Source: Deltaproteobacteria bacterium (GTDB lineage Bacteria; Desulfobacterota; DSM-4660; Desulfatiglandales; HGW-15). Taken from it: a stretch of DNA of 10,912 nucleotides. The notes below the pieces were generated by a model. The model was not told the origin of the DNA, did no database searches, and saw only the letters and a program-made list of their open reading frames with translations. Positions within the stretch are counted from its first letter, which is position 1, and each line of letters begins with the position of its first letter. Where the stretch lies: positions 1-10,912 of the forward strand of contig JAFGPH010000508.1 of NCBI GenBank assembly GCA_016926135.1. The letters are read 5' to 3'. Positions 1 to 6,764 of the stretch are shown here, one piece after another. The position numbers were made by a program, and so were the translations under genes.

Positions 1-17
1 CCGGCGCGAAGCGCCGG
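1..17. repeat. Short perfect hairpin at window edge
   Basis: CCGGCGC and GCGCCGG form a perfect 7-bp stem around a GAA loop. The arm may continue to the left of the window, so its full length is unknown. It sits inside a possible 3' coding remnant, together with a second similar hairpin 32 nt further on. It could be part of a REP-like element or simply GC-rich coding sequence. Confidence 0.45.
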
Positions 18-80
18 GGCAAGGTACTGGACGAAGTCAGCGCCGCGATTCCCGGCGACGGAGTCGCCGGGAACAAGTGA
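3..80 (+). pseudogene. Possible 3' end of an unidentified coding region
   Basis: One frame is open from the window edge to a TGA at 78-80. It would encode 25 residues, including GAKRRGKVLDEVSAAI. The stretch is GC-rich with plausible codon use, unlike the AT-rich DNA that follows. The GKVLDE segment faintly recalls the N-terminal part of some integrase-type transposases, but this is too short to assign. It might equally be non-coding DNA that happens to be open. I do not recognise the gene. Confidence 0.2.
49..73. repeat. Perfect 11-bp inverted repeat with 3-nt loop
   Basis: TTCCCGGCGAC (49-59) and GTCGCCGGGAA (63-73) are exact reverse complements around the loop GGA. The stem is strong but no T-tract follows, so it is not a classic intrinsic terminator. 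With the hairpin at 1-17 it gives two tight hairpins in 73 nt, which resembles REP/BIME-type DNA. This is inference only. Confidence 0.5.
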
Positions 81-599
81 TTCTATGGTTCCAGATAGCT
101 GCGTTATCCGAGAAAGTACGGATGTCCGCAGGGGATACAAACGTCTTCTGAGTCCGTTGCCCTGGGTTGGGTCGTAACCTCCTAAGTTCCTTTATTATCA
201 ATAAATTATAAAAAAAGACTTGATAAGCTTTTTCTGCTGTGTGTGGTTGACTTACCGGATAACCGGCAATGTTTGGTGTTATCCTACGATGGAGAACGAG
301 ACATACTCAGTGTCCGTTCTTCAGGGCTGATGCCATGATCGAGTCTCTTGCTGCAGCGCTGTCCAGTGCCCTGGATCTCAAAGGGCGCATACCTCAGGCC
401 ATCAAAGAAGAGAAAACCCCACTCTCCGGCAAGAGAAGTGGGGCTTCGGTTTCGATTCCATGGCTACCTCTGTGATCGGTTAACACACGGCCCAAGTTCT
501 GGTTGAGATTACACCCCCCTCCATTTTTGTCAAGCGATTTCATGGGTTATCATTCAGCCCGGGCTTGTCTTGGGTTGCCATAACAAACAGCGGGAGATA
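81..599. other. Non-coding, AT-richer interval with no convincing gene
   Basis: About 520 bases with no gene I can support. Positions 187-235 are markedly AT-rich (TTATTATCAATAAATTATAA followed by an A-run), in contrast to the GC-rich surroundings. A 68-codon open frame (269-475) has an internal ATG at 335 with fairly natural codon choice (MIESLAAALSSALDLKG). It has no ribosome binding site and no family resemblance that I recognise, so it may be a relic. A hairpin at 417-443 is listed separately. The base-composition dip suggests acquired or decayed DNA, but no att site or IS end is visible. Confidence 0.5.
417..443. terminator. Hairpin, possible weak terminator
   Basis: CCCCACT (417-423) pairs with AGTGGGG (437-443). 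CTC (424-426) pairs with GAG (433-435) across one bulged A, leaving a 6-nt loop. The downstream TTCGGTTTCG is only a poor T-tract on the plus strand, while AAAA precedes the hairpin and would read as UUUU on the minus strand. It could therefore end minus-strand transcription rather better than plus-strand transcription. Confidence 0.35.
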
Positions 600-740
600 A
601 GAAGCCGCCCGAACAACTCGATCCGCCGGTTGCCAGATCTGGACTATTGGGGTATAGATGTTCGCGCGTCCCTTGCTTATGCCGCGTGGCTGGCGCATGA
701 GGAGGAGTTGCAGCCTCTGCATACGGAAATTACTGCATGA
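600..740 (+). pseudogene. DUF433-type antitoxin, C-terminal remnant
   Basis: The frame ending at TGA 738-740 encodes a tail reading DVRASLAYAAWLAHEEE. This matches the characteristic C-terminal helix of DUF433 antitoxins (pattern like DVRAALAYAA). DUF433 proteins are the usual partners of DUF5615 toxins, and this frame overlaps the start of a DUF5615-like gene by ATGA (737-740), as such pairs commonly do. The frame stays open further upstream to about 540. It lacks an ATG there, and the expected N-terminal DUF433 features (a GxP...GTR segment) are not recognisable, so the 5' half seems decayed or frameshifted. The assignment rests on a short segment and on context. Confidence 0.5.
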
Positions 741-1107
741 GAATCAAACTGGATGAAAACATGCCAGCCGGTCTCACGCATCTTTTCCGTTCTTCGGGAT
801 ACGATGTTTCAACGGTCCCAGAGGAGGGGCTCTCGGGGGTGGAAGACCCCTCGTCTTGAAGATGGCGTTGCAGGAAGGCCGTTTGCCGATGACTTTTGAC
901 GTGGGTTTTGGAGACATACGTTCGTTTCCACTGGGATCACACGCCGGGGTTGTTGTCTTTCGTCTCCAGGATCAACGGTGGGCCGCCTTGAAGGAACCGG
1001 CAGAACGGTTGCTTGCCTCTGGTGTGATAAACCGGCTTCGCGGCGCGCTGGCTGTCGTAAACGAAAATCGCATCAGAATCCGATACAAAGGGGGCTCTTC
1101 AATCTAA
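737..1107 (+). pseudogene. DUF5615 (PIN-like) toxin gene, frameshifted
   Basis: The first part (737-856) reads MRIKLDENMPAGLTHLF and continues to EEGLSGVEDPSS before a TGA at 857-859. This matches the DUF5615 N-terminus, with its early Asp-Glu-Asn. The remainder lies in another frame from about 850 to the TAA at 1105-1107. It carries TFDVGFGDIRSFPLGSHAG and a tail ending NENRIRIR, both typical of the DUF5615 C-terminal half, including the Asp-rich motif usually read as the PIN-like active site. Adding one base in the CCCC run at 847-850 restores a continuous protein (GVEDPLVLKMALQEGR) of about 123 residues, a normal length. Either the gene is inactivated or the sequence has a homopolymer error. 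DUF5615 proteins are predicted ribonuclease-like toxins paired with DUF433 antitoxins. That function is family knowledge and is not shown here. Confidence 0.7.
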
Positions 1108-1175
1108 GCCAATCTCTGTTCAAGCCAATCCATCCCGCCGGGTTTATCAAGTAATTTAATCGGTTATCTCTATCC

Positions 1176-1217
1176 CCAATACTCCAGTACTCCATCACTC
1201 CAATACCCCATTCCTCC
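1176..1217. repeat. 8-nt tandem repeat, five units
   Basis: Consecutive units read CCAATACT, CCAGTACT, CCATCACT, CCAATACC, CCATTCCT and then CC. This is an uninterrupted 8-nt period with consensus CCANTACT. The units are degenerate rather than identical. The array lies in the intergenic space just upstream of a putative promoter. Its function is unknown. There are no spacers, so it is not a CRISPR array. Confidence 0.75.
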
Positions 1218-1225
1218 GTAATCTG

Positions 1226-1234
1226 TGCTATGAT
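1226..1234 (+). promoter_or_regulatory. Putative extended -10 promoter for the acyl-CoA synthetase gene
   Basis: TGCTATGAT contains an extended -10 (TG at 1226-1227) and the hexamer TATGAT at 1229-1234. No good -35 hexamer is found 16-18 nt upstream, where the 8-nt repeat ends, which fits an extended -10 type. Predicted transcription would begin near 1241 and leave a leader of roughly 80 nt. The call rests on motif matching only. Confidence 0.4.
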
Positions 1235-1317
1235 GCCAAACTTCGATATTTTCCTGTGAGAAACTTCTGTCTCCCCGGGATTGTGACTGCAGGAACTCGG
1301 TTGAAACGGAAGGAGGA

Positions 1318-2793
1318 ATGCTGTCCGTGGATCTGAAGGGGCTGGACAAGGTCTTCAACCCCGCGTCGGTGGCCGTGGTAGGTGCCTCTTCCACGATGGC
1401 CAAGTGGGGCCAGATGATCCTCACCAATATCGTGGCCGGCCGGTATGCGGGGAAGGTCTTCCCGGTCAATGTTGGCGGGGGGACCCTGTGCGGCCTTACG
1501 ACCTACAAGAGCATCCAGGACGTCCCGGAGCCGGTGGATCTCGCGATCGTTGCCACCCCTGCCGAAACCCTGCCGCAGGTGGTTGAGGGATGCGGGCAAA
1601 GGGGCGTGAAGGGCATGGTGGTCGTCACCTCCGGCTTCGGTGAAACCGGAGAGAAGGGGAAAAGTCTGGAAAAACAGATTGTCTCCTCATGCGAGGAACG
1701 GGGCATGATCCTGGTTGGCCCCAACACCATGGGGATTCTCTGCACCCATGCGGGGCTGTTCGCCACAGGCACCCACGCCAGGCCCAGAAAGGGGTCCGTG
1801 GCCTTCATCTCCCAGTCGGGGAATCTCGGAAACCAGCTCATCCACTGGGCTGACCAGCAGGGCATAGGCATTTCTCTGTTCGTGGGGTCTGGAAACGAGG
1901 CCATGATCACCTGCAACGAATACCTGGAGTACCTGGAGCGCGACCCTCACACCGGGACGATCATCCTTTACGTGGAGAGCATAAGAGAAGGAGCACGTTT
2001 CCTGGACATATCGAGGAGGATCAATCGCACCAAGCCCGTGATCGTCCTTAAAGGGGGCAGGACCGAGGCCGGAAAGGGCGCTTCCGCTTCCCACACGGGT
2101 GCCATGAGCGGGGAGGCGACCACCTTCACCGCGGCGTGCAGGCAGGCGGGCATCCTGGAGGTCTCGGTGCCCTCCGAACTCCTGGATCTCTCTGCCGGGT
2201 TTTCTTCTTTACCCCTTCCGCAGGGCAACCGGGTGGGCATCGTGACCCTCGGAGGGGGGTGGGGGGTGGTCACTGCGGATCAGTGTAACGAGAAAGGGCT
2301 TGTCGTCCCGGATATCCCGGATCGCATTGTAGAGTCCATCGGACGCCACCTGCCGCCTTTTTGGAGCAGGAGGAATCCGGTGGACCTGGTGGGTACGCGC
2401 GACCCGGAGGCCCCCCTCGTAGCGGTGGAAGAACTGCTCCGGTGGGACGGCATCGACGCGGTGATCAGCCTCGGCATCGTGGGCCGCCATGAACTGGGCC
2501 AGTTGCTGCTTCGCTCCACGAGAGAGGTTGAGCCTTCCATGTCTCCCCATTTCCTCTCGCAGATGGAGACCCTTCTCCGTGAATACGAAGAGGGATACAT
2601 CAGCCGGATGGCGGAGTTCATGGAGGCTTACGGGAAACCGGTGATCGGTGTCACCATGGCCAGAACCGAGGGGGGAGTGGTTCGCAGGGTGGACGGGAAG
2701 AGGCACAACCCGGTGTTCTTTCAGACTCCCGAGGATGCGGTCAGCGTGCTGGCCGGGATGGTGCGCTACTACCGGTTCCGGTCCGGGCAATAA
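1318..2793 (+). CDS. NDP-forming acyl-CoA synthetase, alpha-type subunit
   Basis: This is a 491-residue protein of the CoA-binding/succinyl-CoA ligase-like superfamily. Such enzymes interconvert an acyl-CoA plus ADP and Pi with the free acid plus ATP, usually for energy conservation in anaerobes. An N-terminal Rossmann CoA-binding domain (about 10-140) begins FNPASVAVVGAS. The succinyl-CoA-ligase-like domains follow, with ISQSGNLG (164-171) and the phosphohistidine motif SHTGAMSG (258-265; His259). Its length fits the alpha subunit alone; the ATP-grasp beta part seen in about 700-residue fused forms is absent, and no beta gene is in the window. AGGAGG at 1311-1316 is only 1 nt from ATG 1318 but 10 nt from GTG 1327 (residue 4), so translation may really start at GTG. 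The substrate cannot be told; acetyl, propionyl, aromatic or branched acyl-CoA are all possible. Confidence 0.88.
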   Translation: MLSVDLKGLDKVFNPASVAVVGASSTMAKWGQMILTNIVAGRYAGKVFPVNVGGGTLCGLTTYKSIQDVPEPVDLAIVATPAETLPQVVEGCGQRGVKGMVVVTSGFGETGEKGKSLEKQIVSSCEERGMILVGPNTMGILCTHAGLFATGTHARPRKGSVAFISQSGNLGNQLIHWADQQGIGISLFVGSGNEAMITCNEYLEYLERDPHTGTIILYVESIREGARFLDISRRINRTKPVIVLKGGRTEAGKGASASHTGAMSGEATTFTAACRQAGILEVSVPSELLDLSAGFSSLPLPQGNRVGIVTLGGGWGVVTADQCNEKGLVVPDIPDRIVESIGRHLPPFWSRRNPVDLVGTRDPEAPLVAVEELLRWDGIDAVISLGIVGRHELGQLLLRSTREVEPSMSPHFLSQMETLLREYEEGYISRMAEFMEAYGKPVIGVTMARTEGGVVRRVDGKRHNPVFFQTPEDAVSVLAGMVRYYRFRSGQ

Positions 2794-2842
2794 ACCAGGG
2801 GTGCCGCGCCCCACAGATGCGCTCGAAACACGATCTGCTGGA

Positions 2843-2877
2843 GGGGCCGTCGGGGGTGGTCTCTCAGGACCGCAACT
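2843..2877 (+). repeat. Inverted repeat element, copy A
   Basis: GGGGCCGTCGGGGGTGGTC (2843-2861) is exactly reverse-complemented at 3042-3060. Similarity continues inward through CGCAACT (2871-2877) and, after a gap, a shared TCGCCGAT. The two copies therefore look like diverged inverted copies of a longer unit of roughly 35-60 nt, not a chance palindrome. No coding content is recognised. Confidence 0.75.
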
Positions 2878-3026
2878 GATCTTTATCTCTCGCCGATTGC
2901 CGCCCCGTAGGATCGAAATTTTTACCGTTGCAGGGACAGGGCTGTACCCCGTTTCAGGTGTCGCAGCCCGGGGCTGCTTGTGGAAAACGCAGAATCCGGG
3001 TCCCGTCTTGGACGGATCGGCGAAAT

Positions 3027-3060
3027 AGTTGCGGCCTGTACGACCACCCCCGACGGCCCC
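3027..3060 (-). repeat. Inverted repeat element, copy B
   Basis: This is the reverse complement of copy A: GACCACCCCCGACGGCCCC at 3042-3060 is an exact 19-nt match, and AGTTGCG at 3027-3033 matches the inner flank. It can also pair with copy C at 3090-3110 (ACGGCC with GGCCGT, CACCCCC with GGGGGTG). That would form a hairpin with a loop of about 30 nt at the end of the GTPase operon. Confidence 0.7.
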
Positions 3061-3089
3061 TTTGAACGTTGGAAACCGGCAATCAAGAT

Positions 3090-3113
3090 GGCCGTGAGGG
3101 GGGTGGTCTCTCA
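3090..3113 (+). repeat. Repeat element, copy C, reaching the GTPase stop codon
   Basis: GGCCGT, then a GAG variation, then GGGGGTGGTCTCTCA. This is a direct partial copy of copy A (GGCCGTCGGGGGTGGTCTCTCA at 2846-2866). Its last bases, TCA at 3111-3113, are the stop codon of the minus-strand GTPase gene, so one edge of the repeat meets coding sequence. Confidence 0.6.
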
Positions 3114-4832
3114 CTTCGTCCTGATCGCTTCAATGGAGGCGATCCTGGTGCGGATGTCTTCCCTGAACCGCTTCAGATCCTCAAACAGCGAATCCAGGGT
3201 CCCCTGCCAGACCCCCAGGAGGTCCCTTGCCGCGGCCTGGGCCGTCTTCCGTGCCGCGCCGTCCATGAGCCTCCTGTAACCGCGATAGAAGCGGAATCCC
3301 AGGTAGATATTAAGAAGCAGGTAGCTTCCCAGGGCGGCCAGCCCCTGGGTGCTGAAGAGAGAGTGGACGATGGAGAGGAGAACCTGGAGAAGGCTGCCCA
3401 GGCCAGGGCGCGACAGGATTTCTTTCCACGCCGCCTCGCTCCCCACGGCTCCAAGGAAAAGGCAGAATAGCAGGGTGTAGGTGGCGTACTGGCGGAGCCT
3501 GAACCACCGGAAGGAAGGCGTGGCGGGCTCCAGCAGATGGATGGTCAGGGTGCGGCCCAGATCCTTTCGCAGTGTCTCGACCCTGGCGGGTATGTGCAGG
3601 AGCCGCTCCAGGCCTTCCATGCACGGGGCCGGCAGGTTCCGGAGAAGCATATTACGGCTGAGCCTGTCCTGCAACTCACCCATGTGGCCCTCGAAAATCG
3701 AGGCCACGTGTTCAGGCGGGTCCGAAGACGGCTGTTCCAAGGCGAACCCCTTGTCCCGCCCTGCGAGCCTGCGCAGTTCCTGGAAGAGGAGGGCGAGGGC
3801 GTGGCCGGGCCCCACCAGGGCGGTGATGTCTTCCTCTTGGCCGGGTGCGTTTCGCCGACACTCCCCTTCCAGCCACAGGCGGATCGTTTCCTTTTCAATC
3901 CCCGAGAGCAAGGTCTGCTCTTTTGCCAGTTCCTGCACAGAGACCTGGAGCTGTTCCTCCAGGGCGACCATGTGTTTCACCTCGCTCTGGAGCACCGATA
4001 CCAGCCTGAAGACCTCCGCGTCCAGGTTTGCCGACTTGATGGCCCTGATTTCCTTGATCTCCCTTTGCTGAAACACGTGGCTGCCGAAGAAGGGGAACTG
4101 GTTCCACGGAGACAGGGGCAAGGACCGGGTCGCCTCCCGGGCCGAAAGGGTATAGAGGGAGGGTTCGGATACGCCCTGTTCCTCCAGGTGTTGCCTGAAC
4201 CGGTCGGCCGCCAGGGACATGTCCCGGTAACCCCTCTCCATGTCTTTTGCCTCAAAAAGAAGATCCACCTTGTTCAGCACGAAGAGGAAGTTCTGCTGTG
4301 CCTTGGGCACGACCCGGAGAAACTCGTAAAACCTGCTGTCCCCGTACTTTTCAGGGGAGGTGACCCAGATGAGCACGTCCAGGTGCTCCAGAAAGCGCAG
4401 GACGTGCCCGCGGTGATCTCCAGCGAGGCTGTCAAAGTCGGGCAGGTCGCAGAGCAGGACCCGCCGGATGGCATCCACATCGTGGGTGATTTCGCGCCAG
4501 GGCACGCCGTCGAGTTCCGCAGCAGGTGGGAGGACTGCATCCCTGTGCCGGTAAATGAGGATGTGATCCGTATGGGGTCTGCGGTGGCTGGCTGAAGCGA
4601 TCTCAGCGCCGGCAAGGGCGTTCATGAGGGTGGACTTGCCCACGCCCGTTCCTCCAAGAAGCCCCATGGTGAGGAAGTTCTCTTCAAGGTTGTCGAGTTT
4701 GTGAAGAATACCGCGGGCCTCATCGAGAAGCTTCGCCCTCTCCTCATCGCTGAGGGAAAAGGGGAGGGACTGGTCAAGGAAGTCGAGCACCCGGGTGAGA
4801 TCGTTTTTGAGGTGCTGAAGAGGTCGGTTCAT
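3111..4832 (-). CDS. Dynamin-like membrane GTPase, second gene of pair
   Basis: This is a 573-residue P-loop GTPase with a membrane-embedded C-terminal region. G1 is GGTGVGKST (60-68), a candidate G2 Thr is at 88 (RRPHTDH), G3 is the variant DLPDFDS (129-135), and G4 is an intact NKVD (187-190). A helical middle region follows. There are then hydrophobic segments near 450-466, 479-493 and 497-513, and a basic, helical C-terminal tail. This layout of GTPase head, helical stalk and membrane segment resembles bacterial dynamin-like proteins, which bind or remodel membranes; the specific function is inferred. The start ATG overlaps the stop of the preceding gene by 4 nt (ATGA, 4829-4832), implying translational coupling and probably a heteromeric pair. 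The stop lies in repeat copy C. Alternative placements are other TRAFAC GTPases of unknown role. Confidence 0.8.
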   Translation of the reverse strand: MNRPLQHLKNDLTRVLDFLDQSLPFSLSDEERAKLLDEARGILHKLDNLEENFLTMGLLGGTGVGKSTLMNALAGAEIASASHRRPHTDHILIYRHRDAVLPPAAELDGVPWREITHDVDAIRRVLLCDLPDFDSLAGDHRGHVLRFLEHLDVLIWVTSPEKYGDSRFYEFLRVVPKAQQNFLFVLNKVDLLFEAKDMERGYRDMSLAADRFRQHLEEQGVSEPSLYTLSAREATRSLPLSPWNQFPFFGSHVFQQREIKEIRAIKSANLDAEVFRLVSVLQSEVKHMVALEEQLQVSVQELAKEQTLLSGIEKETIRLWLEGECRRNAPGQEEDITALVGPGHALALLFQELRRLAGRDKGFALEQPSSDPPEHVASIFEGHMGELQDRLSRNMLLRNLPAPCMEGLERLLHIPARVETLRKDLGRTLTIHLLEPATPSFRWFRLRQYATYTLLFCLFLGAVGSEAAWKEILSRPGLGSLLQVLLSIVHSLFSTQGLAALGSYLLLNIYLGFRFYRGYRRLMDGAARKTAQAAARDLLGVWQGTLDSLFEDLKRFREDIRTRIASIEAIRTK

Positions 4833-6583
4833 GGCTTCACCTTACATGAATCGGTCATGCTTGAGATGTTTTTACATGCATCCTCCAGCTTTTTCAGGAC
4901 CTCATCAGGGGTCATCAGGGACTGAAGGCAGCGGCGATAACGGTCGTGTTGCTCTGCCAGCACCGAAAGAATCCCTTCCTGGTGACGCCGGGCCAGTTCG
5001 CGGGCGATCTTTCGAATCTCACGGGATGCGAAGAGTTCCACGGCGCCCTTTGTGACGAAGGGGGCGAGGGCCGAGTCCAGGGCCGCATCCAGAACCGAGA
5101 AGCCCCCGCCCACGATCACCTCGAAGGAGACGATCATCACCCCCCAGAGAGCGGACGTGGTGTAGATCCCCCATCTCTTGGTGAGCGGGAGGCCCCTGGA
5201 GAGTTCGTGAAAGGTTTCCTTGAGCCAGGTCTCAGTGGCCTCGTGGGCATTCCAGAGGCGCTGTTGGATCTCCCCTCGGTCCAGGGCCGTCTCCGGCCTT
5301 CGCAATGCCTGTGAGAGCGGGGAGGACGGATCGGGCGGGGAGAGATCCTGAAGCACACGCACATGGAACCTTTCCATGTTGCGCAGGACCGGTGTGAGAT
5401 CAAGCTGCTGACGCACCTTCTCGAGGGCCTCCCCGGAGGACGGGTCACGGCCGCTTCCAACGAGGCCGAGGAGCCGGAAAGGGGTGAGGAGGAGGCTCCG
5501 GATGAAGCGCCGCGGTCCGGCCAGGACATCGTATCGGGTGAAGAGGGAGCGGATCTTGCGGTTCAGGTCGTCCCTGTTACCGGATGCGAAGCGGTTCTTC
5601 ATGCCCTCCAGGAGTTCGGAGGCGCTCCGCTCATGAAGTGTCCGCAGCCGATCCAGCCAGTCGCTGGCACTCTCGTTCTCCCGGGCCAGCATTTCGGCGA
5701 GGCCCGCCGTGCCCCTTTCCATGGCTCGGACAAGATTCGAGATCTCCCGGTCGCGGATCTCTTTGAGCCGCGGGGACCGGGTCTCGGAGAGGAGACGATC
5801 CCTGAAATCCAGGAATCGGGGGGCCCTAGAGATCTCCTCGGGGCCGGGCGAGCGCACGAAGGGGATGATCCACAGCACGGCCCGGTCCAGGCGTATGCCG
5901 TGACCCTCCAGGACCTGCCTCACCTCGGATTCGGAGGTCGGGTGTTGCGCCTTGTTCAGGAGGAAGAAACACGTCTTTCCCTCTTCGAGCATGCGTGCAA
6001 GAAAGGCGTTCGGGATCTCGTCCGCATATTTCTCCTCGCTGGTCACAAACACGACCACATCGGCGATGCGGCAGAGGTCACGGGCGCTCTGACGGTTGAC
6101 CGTCTCAACGCTGTCAAGATCCGGCGTGTCCACCAGCACCAAGCCCCCGAGGTCAAGGCTCCCGTGTTCCAGGATCAACAGCCGGCCCGGCGTACCTGAA
6201 ACCGGTGCGAAGTCGGCCCCCTCCGTGCTTTGCCTGGAAGGCTCAGGTTCATCAAGTGGAAAACCCCCTTCCATGAGACAGTTCCTGTGGGCAAAGACAA
6301 TCGGACCGCCGGTTTTGGGGCGTTCCACGCCGGTGGCGCTGAGGGACTGATTGCAGAGGGCATTGAAGAGGGTGGATTTCCCCGTTCCGGTGCCCCCGAT
6401 GAAGGCCGCCCAGAGGCACAGCGTTCTGGTCTTGTACAGATGCAGACGCGCGGTCCGGGGTATTTCCCTTTTCAGACGTTCGATCTCGGCAATGTCGGCC
6501 GTGAGCCCGGGGCAGCGAACGTTCTGCAGGAAGGTCCAGTCCTGAACAGCGATGTCATCCATGGAAATCCGGCTTTTGGTCAT
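4829..6583 (-). CDS. Dynamin-like GTPase, first gene of pair
   Basis: This is a 584-residue P-loop GTPase. Walker A is GTGTGKST (64-71), a candidate G2 Thr is at 91, and G3 is DTPDLDS (152-158), the same D-x-P-D form as its partner. The G4 position reads NKAQ (210-213), lacking the Asp that normally selects guanine. A long helical region follows, then a hydrophobic stretch (about 471-510, WGIYTTSALWGVMIVSFEVI onward) and a charged C-terminus. The DTPD-x-DS motif followed by a V-V-F-V-T-S-E-E-K-Y-A-D segment recalls dynamin-like GTPases that occur in adjacent pairs in other bacteria. I chose ATG 6583, not ATG 6667, because a strong promoter (-10 at 6639-6644) lies inside the longer version. 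GGAG sits about 10 nt upstream of 6583. ATG 6562 is another option but has a poorer ribosome site. Confidence 0.78.
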   Translation of the reverse strand: MTKSRISMDDIAVQDWTFLQNVRCPGLTADIAEIERLKREIPRTARLHLYKTRTLCLWAAFIGGTGTGKSTLFNALCNQSLSATGVERPKTGGPIVFAHRNCLMEGGFPLDEPEPSRQSTEGADFAPVSGTPGRLLILEHGSLDLGGLVLVDTPDLDSVETVNRQSARDLCRIADVVVFVTSEEKYADEIPNAFLARMLEEGKTCFFLLNKAQHPTSESEVRQVLEGHGIRLDRAVLWIIPFVRSPGPEEISRAPRFLDFRDRLLSETRSPRLKEIRDREISNLVRAMERGTAGLAEMLARENESASDWLDRLRTLHERSASELLEGMKNRFASGNRDDLNRKIRSLFTRYDVLAGPRRFIRSLLLTPFRLLGLVGSGRDPSSGEALEKVRQQLDLTPVLRNMERFHVRVLQDLSPPDPSSPLSQALRRPETALDRGEIQQRLWNAHEATETWLKETFHELSRGLPLTKRWGIYTTSALWGVMIVSFEVIVGGGFSVLDAALDSALAPFVTKGAVELFASREIRKIARELARRHQEGILSVLAEQHDRYRRCLQSLMTPDEVLKKLEDACKNISSMTDSCKVKP

Positions 6584-6638
6584 AAGAAAACGGCTCCGAT
6601 CTCCTCTGAAGGTGCTCGGTAACGCGGATGCCTGAATC

Positions 6639-6667
6639 AGTATAGGGGTAACCGGGTGGGGTGTCAA
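6639..6667 (-). promoter_or_regulatory. Sigma-70 promoter for the GTPase operon
   Basis: On the minus strand TTGACA (6667-6662) and TATACT (6644-6639) are separated by exactly 17 nt, close to the housekeeping consensus. Predicted transcription begins near 6632, about 50 nt before ATG 6583. This favours that start over the in-frame ATG at 6667, which overlaps the -35 hexamer. A second TTGACC lies just upstream. Confidence 0.75.
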
Positions 6668-6700
6668 AGGTCAATAGACATCTGGCACGGTGCGATGGAA

Positions 6701-6729
6701 TTGACAACCGGCAGCAAAAACCTTATGCT
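6701..6729 (+). promoter_or_regulatory. Sigma-70 promoter for the cyclase gene
   Basis: TTGACA (6701-6706) and TATGCT (6724-6729) have a 17-nt spacer, near the consensus. Predicted transcription begins near 6736, giving a leader of about 78 nt. The -35 elements of this promoter and of the divergent GTPase promoter are only about 34 nt apart, so one DNA-bound regulator could affect both. Confidence 0.72.
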
Positions 6730-6754
6730 GCCAGCGTTCGTACGACTCCATTTC

Positions 6755-6764
6755 CCCGATCGGG
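6755..6764. promoter_or_regulatory. Palindrome in the cyclase leader, possible operator
   Basis: CCCGATCGGG is a perfect 10-bp palindrome lying about 20-30 nt after the predicted transcription start of the cyclase gene. It could be an operator or a minor RNA hairpin. No regulator gene is nearby, and a palindrome of this size can occur by chance. Confidence 0.25.

Larger units (their letters stand above)
2794..3110. other. Intergenic region between convergent genes, repeat-rich
   Basis: This is a 317-bp stretch without a supportable gene. It holds a weak GC hairpin just after the acyl-CoA synthetase stop (GGGGTG 2798-2803 with CGCCCC 2807-2812). It also holds an odd palindrome GCAGCCC-G-GGGCTGC (2963-2977) and the repeat copies listed separately. 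None of the hairpins carries a clear T-tract. Both flanking genes transcribe into this interval, so the hairpins could still limit read-through. Confidence 0.6.

Noticed and set aside
269..475. 68-residue open frame
   Set aside because: It has no ribosome site and no recognised family, and a hairpin lies inside it. It could be a relic, so it is mentioned only within the intergenic entry.
857..859. TGA in the DUF5615 gene as another selenocysteine codon
   Set aside because: The frame after this TGA does not continue the family; homology resumes in a different frame, so it is a frameshift.
1176..1217. CRISPR-like array
   Set aside because: Units are 8 nt, directly adjacent and without spacers; the same reasoning applies to the 9-nt array at 8604-8639.
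3537..4595. 352-residue open frame on the plus strand
   Set aside because: It is antisense to a GTPase with intact G motifs and has no recognisable domain.
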